A stretch of 64,000 nt of DNA from a candidate division Hyd24-12 bacterium UBA6080 (GCA_002436025.1 DIXM01000003.1:186001-250000); one strand, 5' to 3'; numbered from the stretch's first letter, positions 24,061 to 33,317 are shown. The notes: generated from the letters alone by a model not told the origin. Numbers and translations are program-made.

Positions 24061-24506
24061 GATACCGCTGCTGTTGCGGGCTCCACAAGGCCCATCTTCT
24101 CGAGCCTTGCCAGTACCGCTTTTTCCGTTCGACCGGCAAAACCCGCCAGGGCCGTGACGTCGGGGTTTTTGCTGAACTCGCGTTCAAGTGCTTCTTCCTC
24201 TTCCTGTGACCATTTCGTGAAAGCCTTCGGGTGAGCCGTGCGGACATCGATCAGCTCGTCGTCGGGTCTGGTCGCGACAAGTTCGGCGACACGGTCGGCG
24301 GCTTCCCCCAGAAGCCTTCTGAACTCGTCCAGCCCCTCCTCGAAAACCATCACCCGGCGCTGGGAGAATGATTCGCCCTCGGTGCGCCTGCTTTCGGTTA
24401 TGGAAAGGTAGTACCTTCCGTTGACTGCCCGTCTGGCGTCGATGAAGTAGGTGGTTTTCCCTGAGTTTACCCTTGCTTCGTAGACCGATGTGCGTTCTTC
24501 AGCCAT
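24057..24506 (-). CDS. Pur-type nucleic-acid-binding protein (DUF3276) with helix-turn-helix tail
   Basis: The N-terminal 75 residues match the bacterial PUR/DUF3276 family: SVYEARVNSGKTTYFIDARR, YYLSITESRR, and VMVFEEGLDEFRRLL. Spirochaete and Bacteroidetes homologues bind single-stranded DNA or RNA. The C-terminus (KWSQEEEEALEREF, then AGRTEKAVLARLEKMGL) is a SANT/Myb-like helix-turn-helix that occurs alone in many bacteria. The fusion suggests a DNA/RNA-binding regulator. It overlaps the convergent secreted gene by four bases. A palindrome lies 20-33 bases upstream of its start. Confidence 0.82.
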   Translation of the reverse strand: MAEERTSVYEARVNSGKTTYFIDARRAVNGRYYLSITESRRTEGESFSQRRVMVFEEGLDEFRRLLGEAADRVAELVATRPDDELIDVRTAHPKAFTKWSQEEEEALEREFSKNPDVTALAGFAGRTEKAVLARLEKMGLVEPATAAVS

Positions 24507-24525
24507 TTCGAACTGCTCCTTTCAC

Positions 24526-24539
24526 TGAACAGATGTTCA
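24526..24539. promoter_or_regulatory. Palindromic operator candidate
   Basis: TGAACA-GA-TGTTCA is an exact inverted repeat with a two-base centre, placed between the divergent Pur-type gene (start 24506) and ygiQ (start 24605). Its position between the starts suggests a regulator site for one or both genes. Confidence 0.4.
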
Positions 24540-24604
24540 CAAACATAAGTACGGTCCGGACGGCCATTTTTTCAAGGGTATATTCCAGGGTAAAGGGGAG
24601 AGCA

Positions 24605-26413
24605 GTGTCAAAAGGCGTTGTACCTATCACCGGAAGGGAAATGAGGGCCCTGGGCCTTCGAAACCCCGATGTCCTTCTTGTCAGCGGCGATGCCTTTGTA
24701 GACCATCCGTCGTTCGGGGCGGCGATAATCGCCAGAGTTCTTGAGGCAGCCGGGTACACTGTCTGTGTGCTTGCCCAGCCCAACCCCGACGATCCCTCCT
24801 CTTTTCTCGAAATGGGCGTCCCAAGGCTTTTTGTCGGTGTCACTCCCGGCAACATGGACAGCATGGTGAACCATTACACAAGCATGAACCGCCTCCGCTC
24901 GGATGACGCGTACAGCCCGGGGGGAGAGCCGGGGGCAAGGCCCGACCGCGCCGAAATGAAGTACGTGAACGTGCTGCAGAGGGTGATGAAGGGTGTTCCA
25001 GTCATCCTCGGCGGGTTGGGGCCATCCACACGCCGCGTAAGCCACTACGATTTCTGGACAGACAGCGTTCGAAAGAGCATCCTTCTCGACACCAAGGCAA
25101 GCCTTCTGGTGTACGGGATGGCCGAGAACACCGTTCTGGAGCTTGCACGCAGGCTTGACTCGGCCCGGCCCATCCACGGCATCCGTGGCACATGCTGGTT
25201 CGGGTCGAAGATTGACCCCATGCCCGGCGATGTTGAACTTCCGTCCCATGAGGAGACCACATCGTCCCCTCAGGCCTTCATGCTCATGACGAAGCTCATC
25301 GAGGAAAACCAGAACCCATGGAACGCCGGAAGGCTTCTGCAAAGGGCGGACACCAGGACACTCGTGGTGGAGCCGCCGGCCTTCCCGCTGACCACTGAAG
25401 AAATGGACGCAGTCTACGCCCTGCCCTTCACCGGCAGACCCCATCCATCCTACACCGCCGAGATCCCGGCTTTCGGCATGATAGGCAACTCCATTACAGC
25501 GGTTCGGGGTTGCCCCGGCGGCTGCACTTTCTGTGCCCTCGGCGTTCATCAGGGGAGGTTCATTACTTCACGAAGCAGTGAGTCGGTGCTGGGAGAGGTT
25601 GAAAGGCTTGTTTCCCGGAACCCCGGGGGAGTTATGGTGAGCGACATAGGTGGCCCCACGGCGAACGTATACGGTCTGGGCTGCACGAACACCCGGGCCA
25701 TGAGAGCGTGCAGACGGCCCTCCTGTCTGTATCCCGAGATCTGCCGCTGGTTCGGGACCGATCATTCCCCGTTCATCGATCTTCTCAGGGATGCCTCTGC
25801 CGTGCCGGGAGTGGACAGGGTGATGGTCTCAAGCGGCATAAGGCACGACCTTGCCCTTCGGGACCCCCGTTTCATCGAAGTCCTGGTTCGGAACCATGTA
25901 CCGGGTCATCTCAAGATCGCCCCTGAACACACTGAAGACCAGGTACTGAAGCTCATGCGAAAACCCCCGGTGCAGACATGGCTTGCATTCTGTACCGAGT
26001 TCGAAAGGCTCTCCAGAAAGGCCGGGAGAAGGCAGTACATCCTGCCCTACATCATAGCTGCGTTTCCGGGGTGCACGATGAACCACATGAAGAGCTGCCG
26101 GGAGAGGCTTCAGGCCATGGGTGCCCTGCCAAGGCAGGTTCAGGTGTTTCTGCCCACCCCCATGACCGTAGCTGCGGCCATGTACCATACCGGCCTTGAC
26201 TACGAGACCGGAGAGCCCCTGCAGGTGAGAAAACGACCCTCGGAGAAGACCGCGCAGAAAAACGCGGTGCTTGGCGTCAGCGAAGGAGAAGCAGGGTTGC
26301 CGCCATCCCCGCGTGGATCCCGGCATCGGTCAGAAGCCAGGGGAGCAGACGGCCCCGTCGGGCCAGCAGGATCGCGGACACACGGAACAGGGCCTCAACG
26401 GCGAAAAGGGTGA
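24605..26413 (+). CDS. ygiQ: YgiQ-family radical SAM protein
   Basis: GTG 24605 is chosen for its upstream AAAGGGGAG and because the protein then begins just before the conserved LRNPDVLLVSGDAFVDHP. The radical SAM cluster motif is RGCPGGCTFCALG (CxxxCxxC) near residue 300, preceded by a B12-binding-like N-terminal domain and followed by HLKIAPEHTEDQVLKLMRKP. The family (UPF0313) has unknown substrates. The last 45 residues are low-complexity (PSPRGSRHRSEARGADGPV) and lie over the antisense small membrane gene, so they may be a run-on tail and not a folded part. Confidence 0.88.
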   Translation: MSKGVVPITGREMRALGLRNPDVLLVSGDAFVDHPSFGAAIIARVLEAAGYTVCVLAQPNPDDPSSFLEMGVPRLFVGVTPGNMDSMVNHYTSMNRLRSDDAYSPGGEPGARPDRAEMKYVNVLQRVMKGVPVILGGLGPSTRRVSHYDFWTDSVRKSILLDTKASLLVYGMAENTVLELARRLDSARPIHGIRGTCWFGSKIDPMPGDVELPSHEETTSSPQAFMLMTKLIEENQNPWNAGRLLQRADTRTLVVEPPAFPLTTEEMDAVYALPFTGRPHPSYTAEIPAFGMIGNSITAVRGCPGGCTFCALGVHQGRFITSRSSESVLGEVERLVSRNPGGVMVSDIGGPTANVYGLGCTNTRAMRACRRPSCLYPEICRWFGTDHSPFIDLLRDASAVPGVDRVMVSSGIRHDLALRDPRFIEVLVRNHVPGHLKIAPEHTEDQVLKLMRKPPVQTWLAFCTEFERLSRKAGRRQYILPYIIAAFPGCTMNHMKSCRERLQAMGALPRQVQVFLPTPMTVAAAMYHTGLDYETGEPLQVRKRPSEKTAQKNAVLGVSEGEAGLPPSPRGSRHRSEARGADGPVGPAGSRTHGTGPQRRKG

Positions 26414-26579
26414 AGAAAACTGCTGCCAGGTGGTTGTGCGGGGCGTCGGGGAGCCTGCCTTCAGCAAGAAGGCTCCGGGCGTCACGGGTCAGGCCGCAGA
26501 AGACGCACGGTTCTCCCGTGGAAGCAACATTCCTGCAGACTGTAAGTTCCGGCCACAACCCCGTGACGAAGGGTTCCAC
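26277..26579 (-). CDS. DUF2752-like membrane protein
   Basis: The 100-residue product has the DUF2752 signature as TGEPCVFCGLTRDARSLL, followed by a hydrophobic helix and a C-terminal helix. With GTG 26579 it lacks the family's first helix. The frame continues upstream without a stop and encodes a helix (KTYLIINCTVAGLLAYCLAI), so initiation at CTG 26648, overlapping the stop of the gene before it (CTGA), is likely. Its 3' end overlaps the antisense tail of ygiQ by 137 bases. Function is unknown. Confidence 0.6.
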   Translation of the reverse strand: MEPFVTGLWPELTVCRNVASTGEPCVFCGLTRDARSLLAEGRLPDAPHNHLAAVFFTLFAVEALFRVSAILLARRGRLLPWLLTDAGIHAGMAATLLLLR

Positions 26580-26644
26580 AAGGGGAATTGCCAGACAATA
26601 GGCCAGGAGCCCCGCGACAGTGCAGTTGATGATGAGGTAAGTCT

Positions 26645-26905
26645 TCAGAACTTCATCAGTCCCGAGGTCAGGTCACCGGCTGCGAATACCAGGGTGTAAC
26701 CGGCAATGAGCAGTATCGCGATGCCGTTGAGTACCATTCCCGCCATGGCGACCCCTGTCGGGGAATCCGTTTCCCGTTTCTTGTTGTAGCTGACAAGTCC
26801 CAGAACAAGCCCGAGTATGGCCGGAGCAAGGGCCAGCCAGCTGCAGCAGGGTATGAAACCCAGGATCGCCGCTATCAAACCGATCACAAGGGATGCGATG
26901 TCCAT
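26645..26905 (-). CDS. Small DUF4190-like membrane protein
   Basis: An 86-residue protein with two hydrophobic helices, the first containing GFIPCCSWLALAPAILGLVLG and the second GMVLNGIAILLIAGYTLV, joined by a charged NKKRETDSPTG loop. The pattern resembles DUF4190 proteins. GAAAGGAG precedes its ATG. It lies 14 bases downstream of the protease gene and probably belongs to that transcript. Confidence 0.65.
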   Translation of the reverse strand: MDIASLVIGLIAAILGFIPCCSWLALAPAILGLVLGLVSYNKKRETDSPTGVAMAGMVLNGIAILLIAGYTLVFAAGDLTSGLMKF

Positions 26906-26919
26906 CTTCGTCTCCTTTC

Positions 26920-29805
26920 TCAGAGTTTTATGAACTCTTTTACACCCATACCGGTCAGCGTATTCCTGTCTGCGGCGACGCAGACCACGGCCTTTTCCGA
27001 CTCCCCGGAAAGAATTGAGGCCGCACGGGAAAGGGACTCGGTGTTGACCTCGAGAAGCCTTTGCCAGACTTTTTTCTGGTAGTTCCTGTCCATTTCGGTG
27101 AGAAACATGGCCGTAGCGGTCAGCGGCGCTCGGGCGGGTCTTACAAGCGGGTCCAGCCGCTGGAGTGTACTGAAGACCGCTCCCCTTACAGCCTTTTCAC
27201 CCGCGTCCACGAATGCCATGGGATCGAGGAAGGTCCGTCGCATTACCTCAAGGCTCTCAGGCGGGGCGGGATCGCGGTAGGTATTGAACAGAAGCAGACC
27301 CGGGGCTGCCCAGGCTGAAACACCGTAAGCGCCCAGCCTTCCCCTGATCTGGTTCCAGAGTGGTCCGTTGCCCAGCAGTGTCATCAGTACGAACAGAGGT
27401 TCGAACGAGGGGTCATACGGTTCCCTGCCGGGAAAGCCACCCGCTGTGCATGCCACGTCCGAGTCGGTGATTATCCCGGTCAAGGTGGAACGAGCGACGC
27501 CGGAGAAGCCGATCGGTGACAGAGGCAGCCTTTTCCTGCCGCCCAGCCTTTCCAGGAAGTCTTCGAGCATCGGCCTGGATCCTTCAGGACCTGCCCAGGA
27601 CAGGACCACCGGAGCGCTCGTCATGATCCGGCTCCATATCCCCTCGATCCTGCGGGAGAGGGTGGCGGGTTTTCCGGATACCAGCCTGCAGGTCTCCCTG
27701 GCCATGGTCATTCCCTTAAGCTTTCTGACGACCTCCATCCCCCCTCTCAGCGCCGCCATTGCTTCCAGACCTGCGAAGCTGCCCGCGCTCTCGAGGAAGC
27801 GCGCGTGGATCCCGCTCTTTATCTCGCGGCCCACCTCCATGACCCTGGCCGTGTCGTTGAGAGCGGGGGAAAGAAGCCTTTTCTCAAGCACTTTCAGGAA
27901 CCGGGGAAGGTCGGATGCAAGGCATGACGCGTTGAGCGAGATGACCGGATGAGTGGCTCCCGCAGCGCTCAGGGGCTCGTACGAGCCCACTCCGGCCGAG
28001 ATGCCGCCCGAACTGGCCATCTCTTCCCTCGATGCCTCCTGGTATGTGAGGGATCCGGCGCCTGTGCCACAGACCGTTTCCGCTACAAGCTGCGCCAGGG
28101 GGAGGTCCCTCTCTGGAAGATGTGCTATCCCGAGCGATAGGTTGATGTGGCAGACCCCGTTGGTGAAGGCCGGAACCGAAAGAAGATGGATGCCTGGAGC
28201 CTTTTCTTCATGGTGCCAATTCAGGACTGCGGGCTCTTCAGGTATGTCGGAAAGACCGAGTACGGGAAGGGTGGCAAGGACTTCGGGCGGATCCGAAGAC
28301 TCCTGATGGACCCTGAGCTGTTCGGACAGGAGTCTCAGGGCATCCCGCTCCCTCTTGTCGAGGTTCTTCCCTTCGAGCCTCGCGGCCCTGGACCTGTTTC
28401 TGCCAAGTCTGCTGAAATGCCCGGGGTCCGGCGTGAACACGGCGTCCACCCTCTGGGTGTTGTCGAGGAAATGCAGCTGTATGAGCTCTTCGAGGTGCCG
28501 GGGGTTTTTCGCAAGCCTTGTCCGGAGGTCTTCGAGCTGTTTCTCTTCCTCGAGTTCATCAAGCGGGTTCCTGCCATGGGTCCACGCTTTTACCGCCGCA
28601 CCCATGATGCCGTGGCTCCACCGCTGCCCTATCCGCCTGAGGAACAACTCCTTGCGGTGAAGGAGGTTTGCCGTGTCGTCGGGGTCGAGACCCGAGGCAC
28701 ATTTCTCGAGGGTTTTGCCGATAAGGTCGAACACTGCCTCGGAGTTTCCGTTCCTGACTCCCCTGAGGCCGGCGGTGAATGTGGGCCGGGTAATGTCGCA
28801 GTCGTACCCGGAAGGACCCAGCCCGGTGCCCAGTCCGCTTCCCACAAGCGCTTCCCTGAGCGGGGCGGCATCGCTGTCGAGAAGTATGTCGTCAAGCAGG
28901 GAGATGGCCAGGGATTCAACGGGGTCGTTGCGATCATCAAGAAGCCATGCCCTCAGAACCGTGCTGCCCGCCCTTCGGGAACCCGGAATGGGGTATTCCC
29001 CCGCCACAGGCCCAATGAATCCGGGCTCGGTGGTTATGTGGAAAACTGCGGGACTGGCCGCGAACCCCTTGAGCCGTTCACCGAGGAAACCGGTTATCTC
29101 CTCGGGGGGGATGTCGGCCATCACGAACAGGCATGCGTTTGAGGGGTGATAGTGCCTGCTGTGGAACTCGAGGAATGCCTCGTATGTCAGAAGGGGGATC
29201 TGGTCGGGTTCACCCCCGGAACAATGGCCGTATGTGGTGTCGGGAAACATCAGGGTGCGAAGCTTCCTTTCGAGATAGTCGTCAGGGTCCGCATAAGCCC
29301 CCCTCATCTCGTTGTAGACGACACCCATCCTTGATGTCAGTCCGTTCGACGGAAGATCAAGCCTGTGGCCTTCCTGCATGAATGACTGCCTGGTGAGCAG
29401 CGGGTGGAACACCGCGTCCATGTAGACGTCCACCAGGTTGAAGAAGTCCTTCCCGATGAGGCTCGCGCAGGGGTATACGGTTCTGTCGTCGTAGGTGATG
29501 GCGTTTATGTAGGTGGCCATGCTTGTTTTCACGAGTTCCATGAACGGGTCCTTCAGGGGAAACCTCTTCGAGCCGCAGAGAACGCAGTGTTCAAGGATGT
29601 GGGGCACTCCCGTGCTGTCGGTGGGCGGGGTCCTGAATGTGGCCGCGAACAGCTTTTCCCGGTCCCCGGGGCTTCGCAGCAGAACAAGCTCGGCGCCCGA
29701 CGGATTGTGGCGCGCCCTGAGCGCATGGCATCGGATTTCCGGCATTTGTCGCTGTTCAACGAGTTGAAAGCCGCCACCGAGCCTGGTCATCGTTTCACGC
29801 TGCAT
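26920..29805 (-). CDS. M16C insulinase-family metalloprotease (presequence protease-like)
   Basis: A 961-residue protease of the PreP/Cym1 type. The inverted zinc motif HILEH is at residues 69-73, with the distal glutamate in VYNEMRGAYADPDDYLERK. The surrounding DSTGVPHILEHCVLCGSKRF and PFMELVKTSMATYINAITY are typical of M16C. Such enzymes degrade unstructured peptides in a closed chamber made of two halves. There is no signal peptide, so it should be cytoplasmic. Start ATG 29805 has AGGCAGG upstream. The gene is divergent from the molybdopterin locus. Confidence 0.9.
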   Translation of the reverse strand: MQRETMTRLGGGFQLVEQRQMPEIRCHALRARHNPSGAELVLLRSPGDREKLFAATFRTPPTDSTGVPHILEHCVLCGSKRFPLKDPFMELVKTSMATYINAITYDDRTVYPCASLIGKDFFNLVDVYMDAVFHPLLTRQSFMQEGHRLDLPSNGLTSRMGVVYNEMRGAYADPDDYLERKLRTLMFPDTTYGHCSGGEPDQIPLLTYEAFLEFHSRHYHPSNACLFVMADIPPEEITGFLGERLKGFAASPAVFHITTEPGFIGPVAGEYPIPGSRRAGSTVLRAWLLDDRNDPVESLAISLLDDILLDSDAAPLREALVGSGLGTGLGPSGYDCDITRPTFTAGLRGVRNGNSEAVFDLIGKTLEKCASGLDPDDTANLLHRKELFLRRIGQRWSHGIMGAAVKAWTHGRNPLDELEEEKQLEDLRTRLAKNPRHLEELIQLHFLDNTQRVDAVFTPDPGHFSRLGRNRSRAARLEGKNLDKRERDALRLLSEQLRVHQESSDPPEVLATLPVLGLSDIPEEPAVLNWHHEEKAPGIHLLSVPAFTNGVCHINLSLGIAHLPERDLPLAQLVAETVCGTGAGSLTYQEASREEMASSGGISAGVGSYEPLSAAGATHPVISLNASCLASDLPRFLKVLEKRLLSPALNDTARVMEVGREIKSGIHARFLESAGSFAGLEAMAALRGGMEVVRKLKGMTMARETCRLVSGKPATLSRRIEGIWSRIMTSAPVVLSWAGPEGSRPMLEDFLERLGGRKRLPLSPIGFSGVARSTLTGIITDSDVACTAGGFPGREPYDPSFEPLFVLMTLLGNGPLWNQIRGRLGAYGVSAWAAPGLLLFNTYRDPAPPESLEVMRRTFLDPMAFVDAGEKAVRGAVFSTLQRLDPLVRPARAPLTATAMFLTEMDRNYQKKVWQRLLEVNTESLSRAASILSGESEKAVVCVAADRNTLTGMGVKEFIKL

Positions 29806-29897
29806 GTCCTGCCTTTCGGGGTGAGCTTGAGCCGTGAATATAAGGCGGCCCGTGCGTCGGGTGGATTGGAACCCGGTGATGAGTTAGATTTCGCGCC

Positions 29898-30722
29898 ATG
29901 AACGAAATGAAAACACGGCATATCGTTATCGCGGCCTCCGCCCGGAAGGCCGGAAAAACCCTTCTTGCCCAGTCGCTTCTTGGTCTGGCGCGCGGGAACG
30001 GCATGCAATGCGCATTCGTGAAGCTCAGACGCAGGGGGAGCTCAGCTTTCTCAGTTACCGAGGGGGAGGGGGCCGAAGGCACCGACACGGCAAGGTGTGC
30101 CGCGGCCGGAGCCTCACGCTGCTTTCTCGTTGAGTACGGGACCGTGGATCAGCTCGGTGAGTTCAGGCCCGATCCCCCGCTGGAGCCCGGTCATGACATG
30201 GTGGTATGGGAGACCAACAGCGCCGTTGAGTATGTGTGTCCCGACGGCATTGTCTACCTTGAAGTCGAACAGGGAGCAGGGAAGAACCCTGAGCTGGCTG
30301 CCTGCGCCACCCTTGTCGTACCTGCCCCCATTTCGTGTGCGCCTGATGAGGAGTTATGCTCCATGATCCTTCACTGCGCGGGCTTTTCCGGGTTCCGGAT
30401 GCTCAAACCCGCCTTCAAGTGCTGGCTCGGAACCTCCCGGGGCACGGTTCTCGGGTACGGGATCGCCCGGCTGTTGAGGTTCATCGGTCAGACCGGAAGC
30501 ATAAGCTCCGGTTCCAGACTGTCGGGTATTTCTTACCGCCGGGCATGGACCCTTCTGGAAAGGGCCGAGGTCAACCTGGGGGCACGGCTCGTAAAAAGGA
30601 CACGGGGAGGCAGCCATAACGGGGGAAGCAGCCTGACCCTTCTGGCGGAACGACTTCTGACAGAGTACGATGAGCTCGAGAAGGCTCTTTCGAATGATGT
30701 CAGGGTACTGGAGGACCTGTGA
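29898..30722 (+). CDS. MobB-like P-loop protein fused to ModE-type helix-turn-helix
   Basis: Residues 8-21 hold a Walker A loop (IVIAASARKAGKT). The N-terminal 180 residues resemble MobB-type P-loop GTPases that help load guanine nucleotide onto molybdopterin. The C-terminal 85 residues match the ModE N-terminal winged helix: ISYRRAWTLLERAEVNLGARLVKR and GGSSLTLLAERLLTEYDELEK, which in ModE binds DNA. No molybdate-binding domain is present. It is the first gene of the moeA-moaA-moaC-mogA run, whose next start overlaps its stop, so it may sense cofactor state and regulate its own operon. That last step is inference. Confidence 0.7.
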   Translation: MNEMKTRHIVIAASARKAGKTLLAQSLLGLARGNGMQCAFVKLRRRGSSAFSVTEGEGAEGTDTARCAAAGASRCFLVEYGTVDQLGEFRPDPPLEPGHDMVVWETNSAVEYVCPDGIVYLEVEQGAGKNPELAACATLVVPAPISCAPDEELCSMILHCAGFSGFRMLKPAFKCWLGTSRGTVLGYGIARLLRFIGQTGSISSGSRLSGISYRRAWTLLERAEVNLGARLVKRTRGGSHNGGSSLTLLAERLLTEYDELEKALSNDVRVLEDL

Positions 30723-31927
30723 CATCGTTCGAAGAAGCTCTGGAAAGGGTTCTTGCCCATTCGCTTCCCGTCGCGGAGGAACGCGTCGGGCTATCCGCGG
30801 CACTCGGCAGGGTCCTCCTCGAGGCGGTGAGCACCGACATTCCCATGCCCCCCTTCACACGAAGCGCCGTTGACGGCTACGCCCTGCCGGGGGAGGGCAA
30901 CGAATTCGAGCTGACAGGGGAGATAACGGCTTCACCGGGAACCCCGCCCGCACTCACTCCCGGCCATGCAGCGCCGATAATGACGGGCGCCCAGCTTCCT
31001 TCCGGGTCCGACCGCATAGTGATGCTTGAGTACACCGATACTCACGAAGGAAGGCTTCTTGTCGAAAGGCATGTGCGTCCCGGCGAGAACATCTGCTACC
31101 GGGGGGAGGATATGGAAGCCGGAACCGAGGTCCTTCCGTTCGGAACCCTTCTTACCCCGTCGGCTCTTGGCGTGGCTGCCATGGCAGGCAGGACCGACCT
31201 GCGTGTTGCGGGGAAACCGAAGTCCGTCCTGCTTACAACAGGTTCCGAAGTGGTCGAACCGGACCGGGTGCCTGGTCCCGGCGAGATCAGGAACTCCAAC
31301 GGTGTTCTGGGGGTATCGGCCCTTGCCGCAGCGGGTTTTGGTGAAGCGGAAACCGGCCACTGCCGGGATTCTCCCCAGGCCATAAGGGACGCCGCCACCA
31401 CGGCTCTTTCCCGGGCAGACATCCTTCTGATGGCCGGCGGGGTTTCAATGGGCACACACGATTTCGTCCCCATGGTGATTGAGGAAATGGGTTTTCGGTT
31501 CCTTTTCCACGAGGTCGCCCAGAAACCCGGCAAACCCTTCTGTTTTGCCGTGAGGGACGGGAAGGTCTTCTTCGGGCTTCCCGGAAACCCCGTGAGCGTT
31601 CTTGTGACCATCGAGGAGTACGTCATCCCCTTTCTGCGAAAGTCCTCGGGCTTTGCCCGCTTCAGAAAAGCGAGGCTGCTGGGGCGTTTGGCTCACGATC
31701 TCCGCAAGAAGCCGGGAAGAACGGGTTTTTTCAGGGGTAATGCCGTGGAGTCGAACGGTACGTTCACCCTCAGCGTCCCCGATACACATGGTTCCGGCGA
31801 CCTTGTGGGCGCCTCAAAGGCCGACTGCATCGTGCTGCTTCCAGCCCTGTCCCCCGGAGCGGCCCGGGGCGAAACGGTTCAATTCTCATACCTTTGCGGT
31901 TTCGGGGGCGAGGCTGCCTGGTCATGA
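30719..31927 (+). CDS. moeA: Molybdopterin molybdotransferase MoeA
   Basis: A 402-residue MoeA starting GTG 30719 inside the previous stop. Diagnostic segments are PPFTRSAVDGYAL, TGAQLPSGSDRIVMLEYT, RPGENICYRGEDMEAG, LLTTGSEVVEP, LMAGGVSMGTHDFVP and FGLPGNPVSVLVT. Domain III with VSMGTHDF binds adenylylated molybdopterin and inserts molybdate (or tungstate). The downstream moaA starts four bases before its stop. Confidence 0.93.
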   Translation: MTSFEEALERVLAHSLPVAEERVGLSAALGRVLLEAVSTDIPMPPFTRSAVDGYALPGEGNEFELTGEITASPGTPPALTPGHAAPIMTGAQLPSGSDRIVMLEYTDTHEGRLLVERHVRPGENICYRGEDMEAGTEVLPFGTLLTPSALGVAAMAGRTDLRVAGKPKSVLLTTGSEVVEPDRVPGPGEIRNSNGVLGVSALAAAGFGEAETGHCRDSPQAIRDAATTALSRADILLMAGGVSMGTHDFVPMVIEEMGFRFLFHEVAQKPGKPFCFAVRDGKVFFGLPGNPVSVLVTIEEYVIPFLRKSSGFARFRKARLLGRLAHDLRKKPGRTGFFRGNAVESNGTFTLSVPDTHGSGDLVGASKADCIVLLPALSPGAARGETVQFSYLCGFGGEAAWS

Positions 31928-32847
31928 GCGAAAACGTCAGGGGCGCACCGCACCACCTGAGGCTCTCAGTCACCGACAGATGCAACCTGAGATGCTTCTA
32001 TTGCATGCCTGCCCTGGGAGTGCCCGAGGTCTCCCATGAAGACCTTCTCTCCCTTGAGGAACTGGCGCACCTGACATGTGTGATACACAGGGCCCTGAAC
32101 CTTGAGAAGATAAGGATTACCGGCGGCGAACCGCTGGTGAGAAAGGGGCTTTCAAACCTGCTGCCGCTGCTGCCCGATGTTCCCGACATCGCCATGACCA
32201 CCAACGGCCTGCTGCTTTGTGAACATGCCCGTGAGCTTGCCCTGGCCGGGCTGTCGAGGGTAAACATCAGCCTAGACAGCGCAAGGGATACGGTGCTTAC
32301 CCGCATCGCCCGCAGGGAGGTGACCCTCGGCGCCATTGAGGCCGCTGTCAGGTGCGCCCACGATGCCGGGCTCTCCCCCGTGAAGATCAACTGCGTTGCA
32401 CTGAAGGGGATCAACGACGGCGAGTTCGGCTGTCTCGTGGAGTGGGGCGCCCGCATGGGGGTTCATGTCAGGTTCATCGAACACATGCCCCACGGGGATG
32501 AAGAAGGCGGGACTGTCCTTCGTGACGAGATCGCAAGGCTCGCCGGGGGTGGTGAACCCGTTGGAAGGCAGGGTACCGAGGAAACCTGGGTCAGGCCCGA
32601 CGGGCTGCGGTTCGGGATCATCGCGCCGGTTTCCGGGCACTTGTGTCCCACCTGCGGAAGGGTGCGGCTCACGGCACAGGGGGTGTTCATGCCCTGCCTT
32701 TCCGGAGTGGGAGCCGTCGACCTGAAACCCATGGTTCTGTCCGGGGCCACGGAAACCGAGCTTCGCAGTATTATCCTTGATGCGGTGGCTGCAAAACCCG
32801 AACGCGGAAACTGCCATTCCCTGCCAATGTGGCGGATCGGAGGGTGA
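31924..32847 (+). CDS. moaA: GTP 3',8-cyclase MoaA
   Basis: ATG 31924 overlaps the moeA stop. The radical SAM cluster is CNLRCFYCMP (CxxxCxxC); RITGGEPLVRKGL and SLDSARDTVL follow. The second cluster is LCPTCGRVRLTAQGVFMPCL. The protein ends MWRIGG, the C-terminal GG tail needed for catalysis. It converts GTP to 3',8-cyclo-7,8-dihydro-GTP, the first step of molybdenum cofactor synthesis. Length 307, slightly short. MoaC follows directly. Confidence 0.93.
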   Translation: MSENVRGAPHHLRLSVTDRCNLRCFYCMPALGVPEVSHEDLLSLEELAHLTCVIHRALNLEKIRITGGEPLVRKGLSNLLPLLPDVPDIAMTTNGLLLCEHARELALAGLSRVNISLDSARDTVLTRIARREVTLGAIEAAVRCAHDAGLSPVKINCVALKGINDGEFGCLVEWGARMGVHVRFIEHMPHGDEEGGTVLRDEIARLAGGGEPVGRQGTEETWVRPDGLRFGIIAPVSGHLCPTCGRVRLTAQGVFMPCLSGVGAVDLKPMVLSGATETELRSIILDAVAAKPERGNCHSLPMWRIGG

Positions 32848-32849
32848 GC

Positions 32850-33317
32850 ATGGAAGACAACCTTCATTTTGACGGGGCCGGAAAACCAAGGATGGTGGAT
32901 GTATCCCGCAAGCATCCGACACACAGGACCGCCACGGCCACAGGAGAGATCGAACTCGGAGAGAAGGGCCTTGCCGCGCTGGGTTCATCAGGAAAGGGAC
33001 CGGTCGAGACCACCGCAGCGCTGGCGGGTATCCAGGCCGCAAAGAGGACCTGGGAGCTCATTCCGCTGTGCCACCCCCTCCCGCTCGAGAAAGTGGACGT
33101 GGTCTTCGACCTTTGTGATGCAACCCTTCGATGCACGTGCACTGTGAAGGGCGAGGCCAGGACCGGATTCGAGATGGAGGCCATGACAGGGGCTGCAATT
33201 GCTCTGCTCACGGTTTACGACATGTTGAAGGCGGTTGACAAGGGAATGACCATAGGGGGGATCCATCTCCTTGAAAAAACCGGAGGAAAGAGCGGAGACT
33301 GGAAATGCGCCCCTTGA
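32850..33317 (+). CDS. moaC: Cyclic pyranopterin monophosphate synthase MoaC
   Basis: ATG 32850, two bases after the moaA stop, with GGAGGG upstream. Typical elements are AGIQAAKRTWELIPLCHPL, GFEMEAMTGAAIALLTVYDM and LKAVDKGMTIGGI, which include the catalytic lysine and histidine region. It rearranges the MoaA product to cyclic pyranopterin monophosphate. The 155-residue length is normal. It overlaps mogA by 13 bases. Confidence 0.94.
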   Translation: MEDNLHFDGAGKPRMVDVSRKHPTHRTATATGEIELGEKGLAALGSSGKGPVETTAALAGIQAAKRTWELIPLCHPLPLEKVDVVFDLCDATLRCTCTVKGEARTGFEMEAMTGAAIALLTVYDMLKAVDKGMTIGGIHLLEKTGGKSGDWKCAP

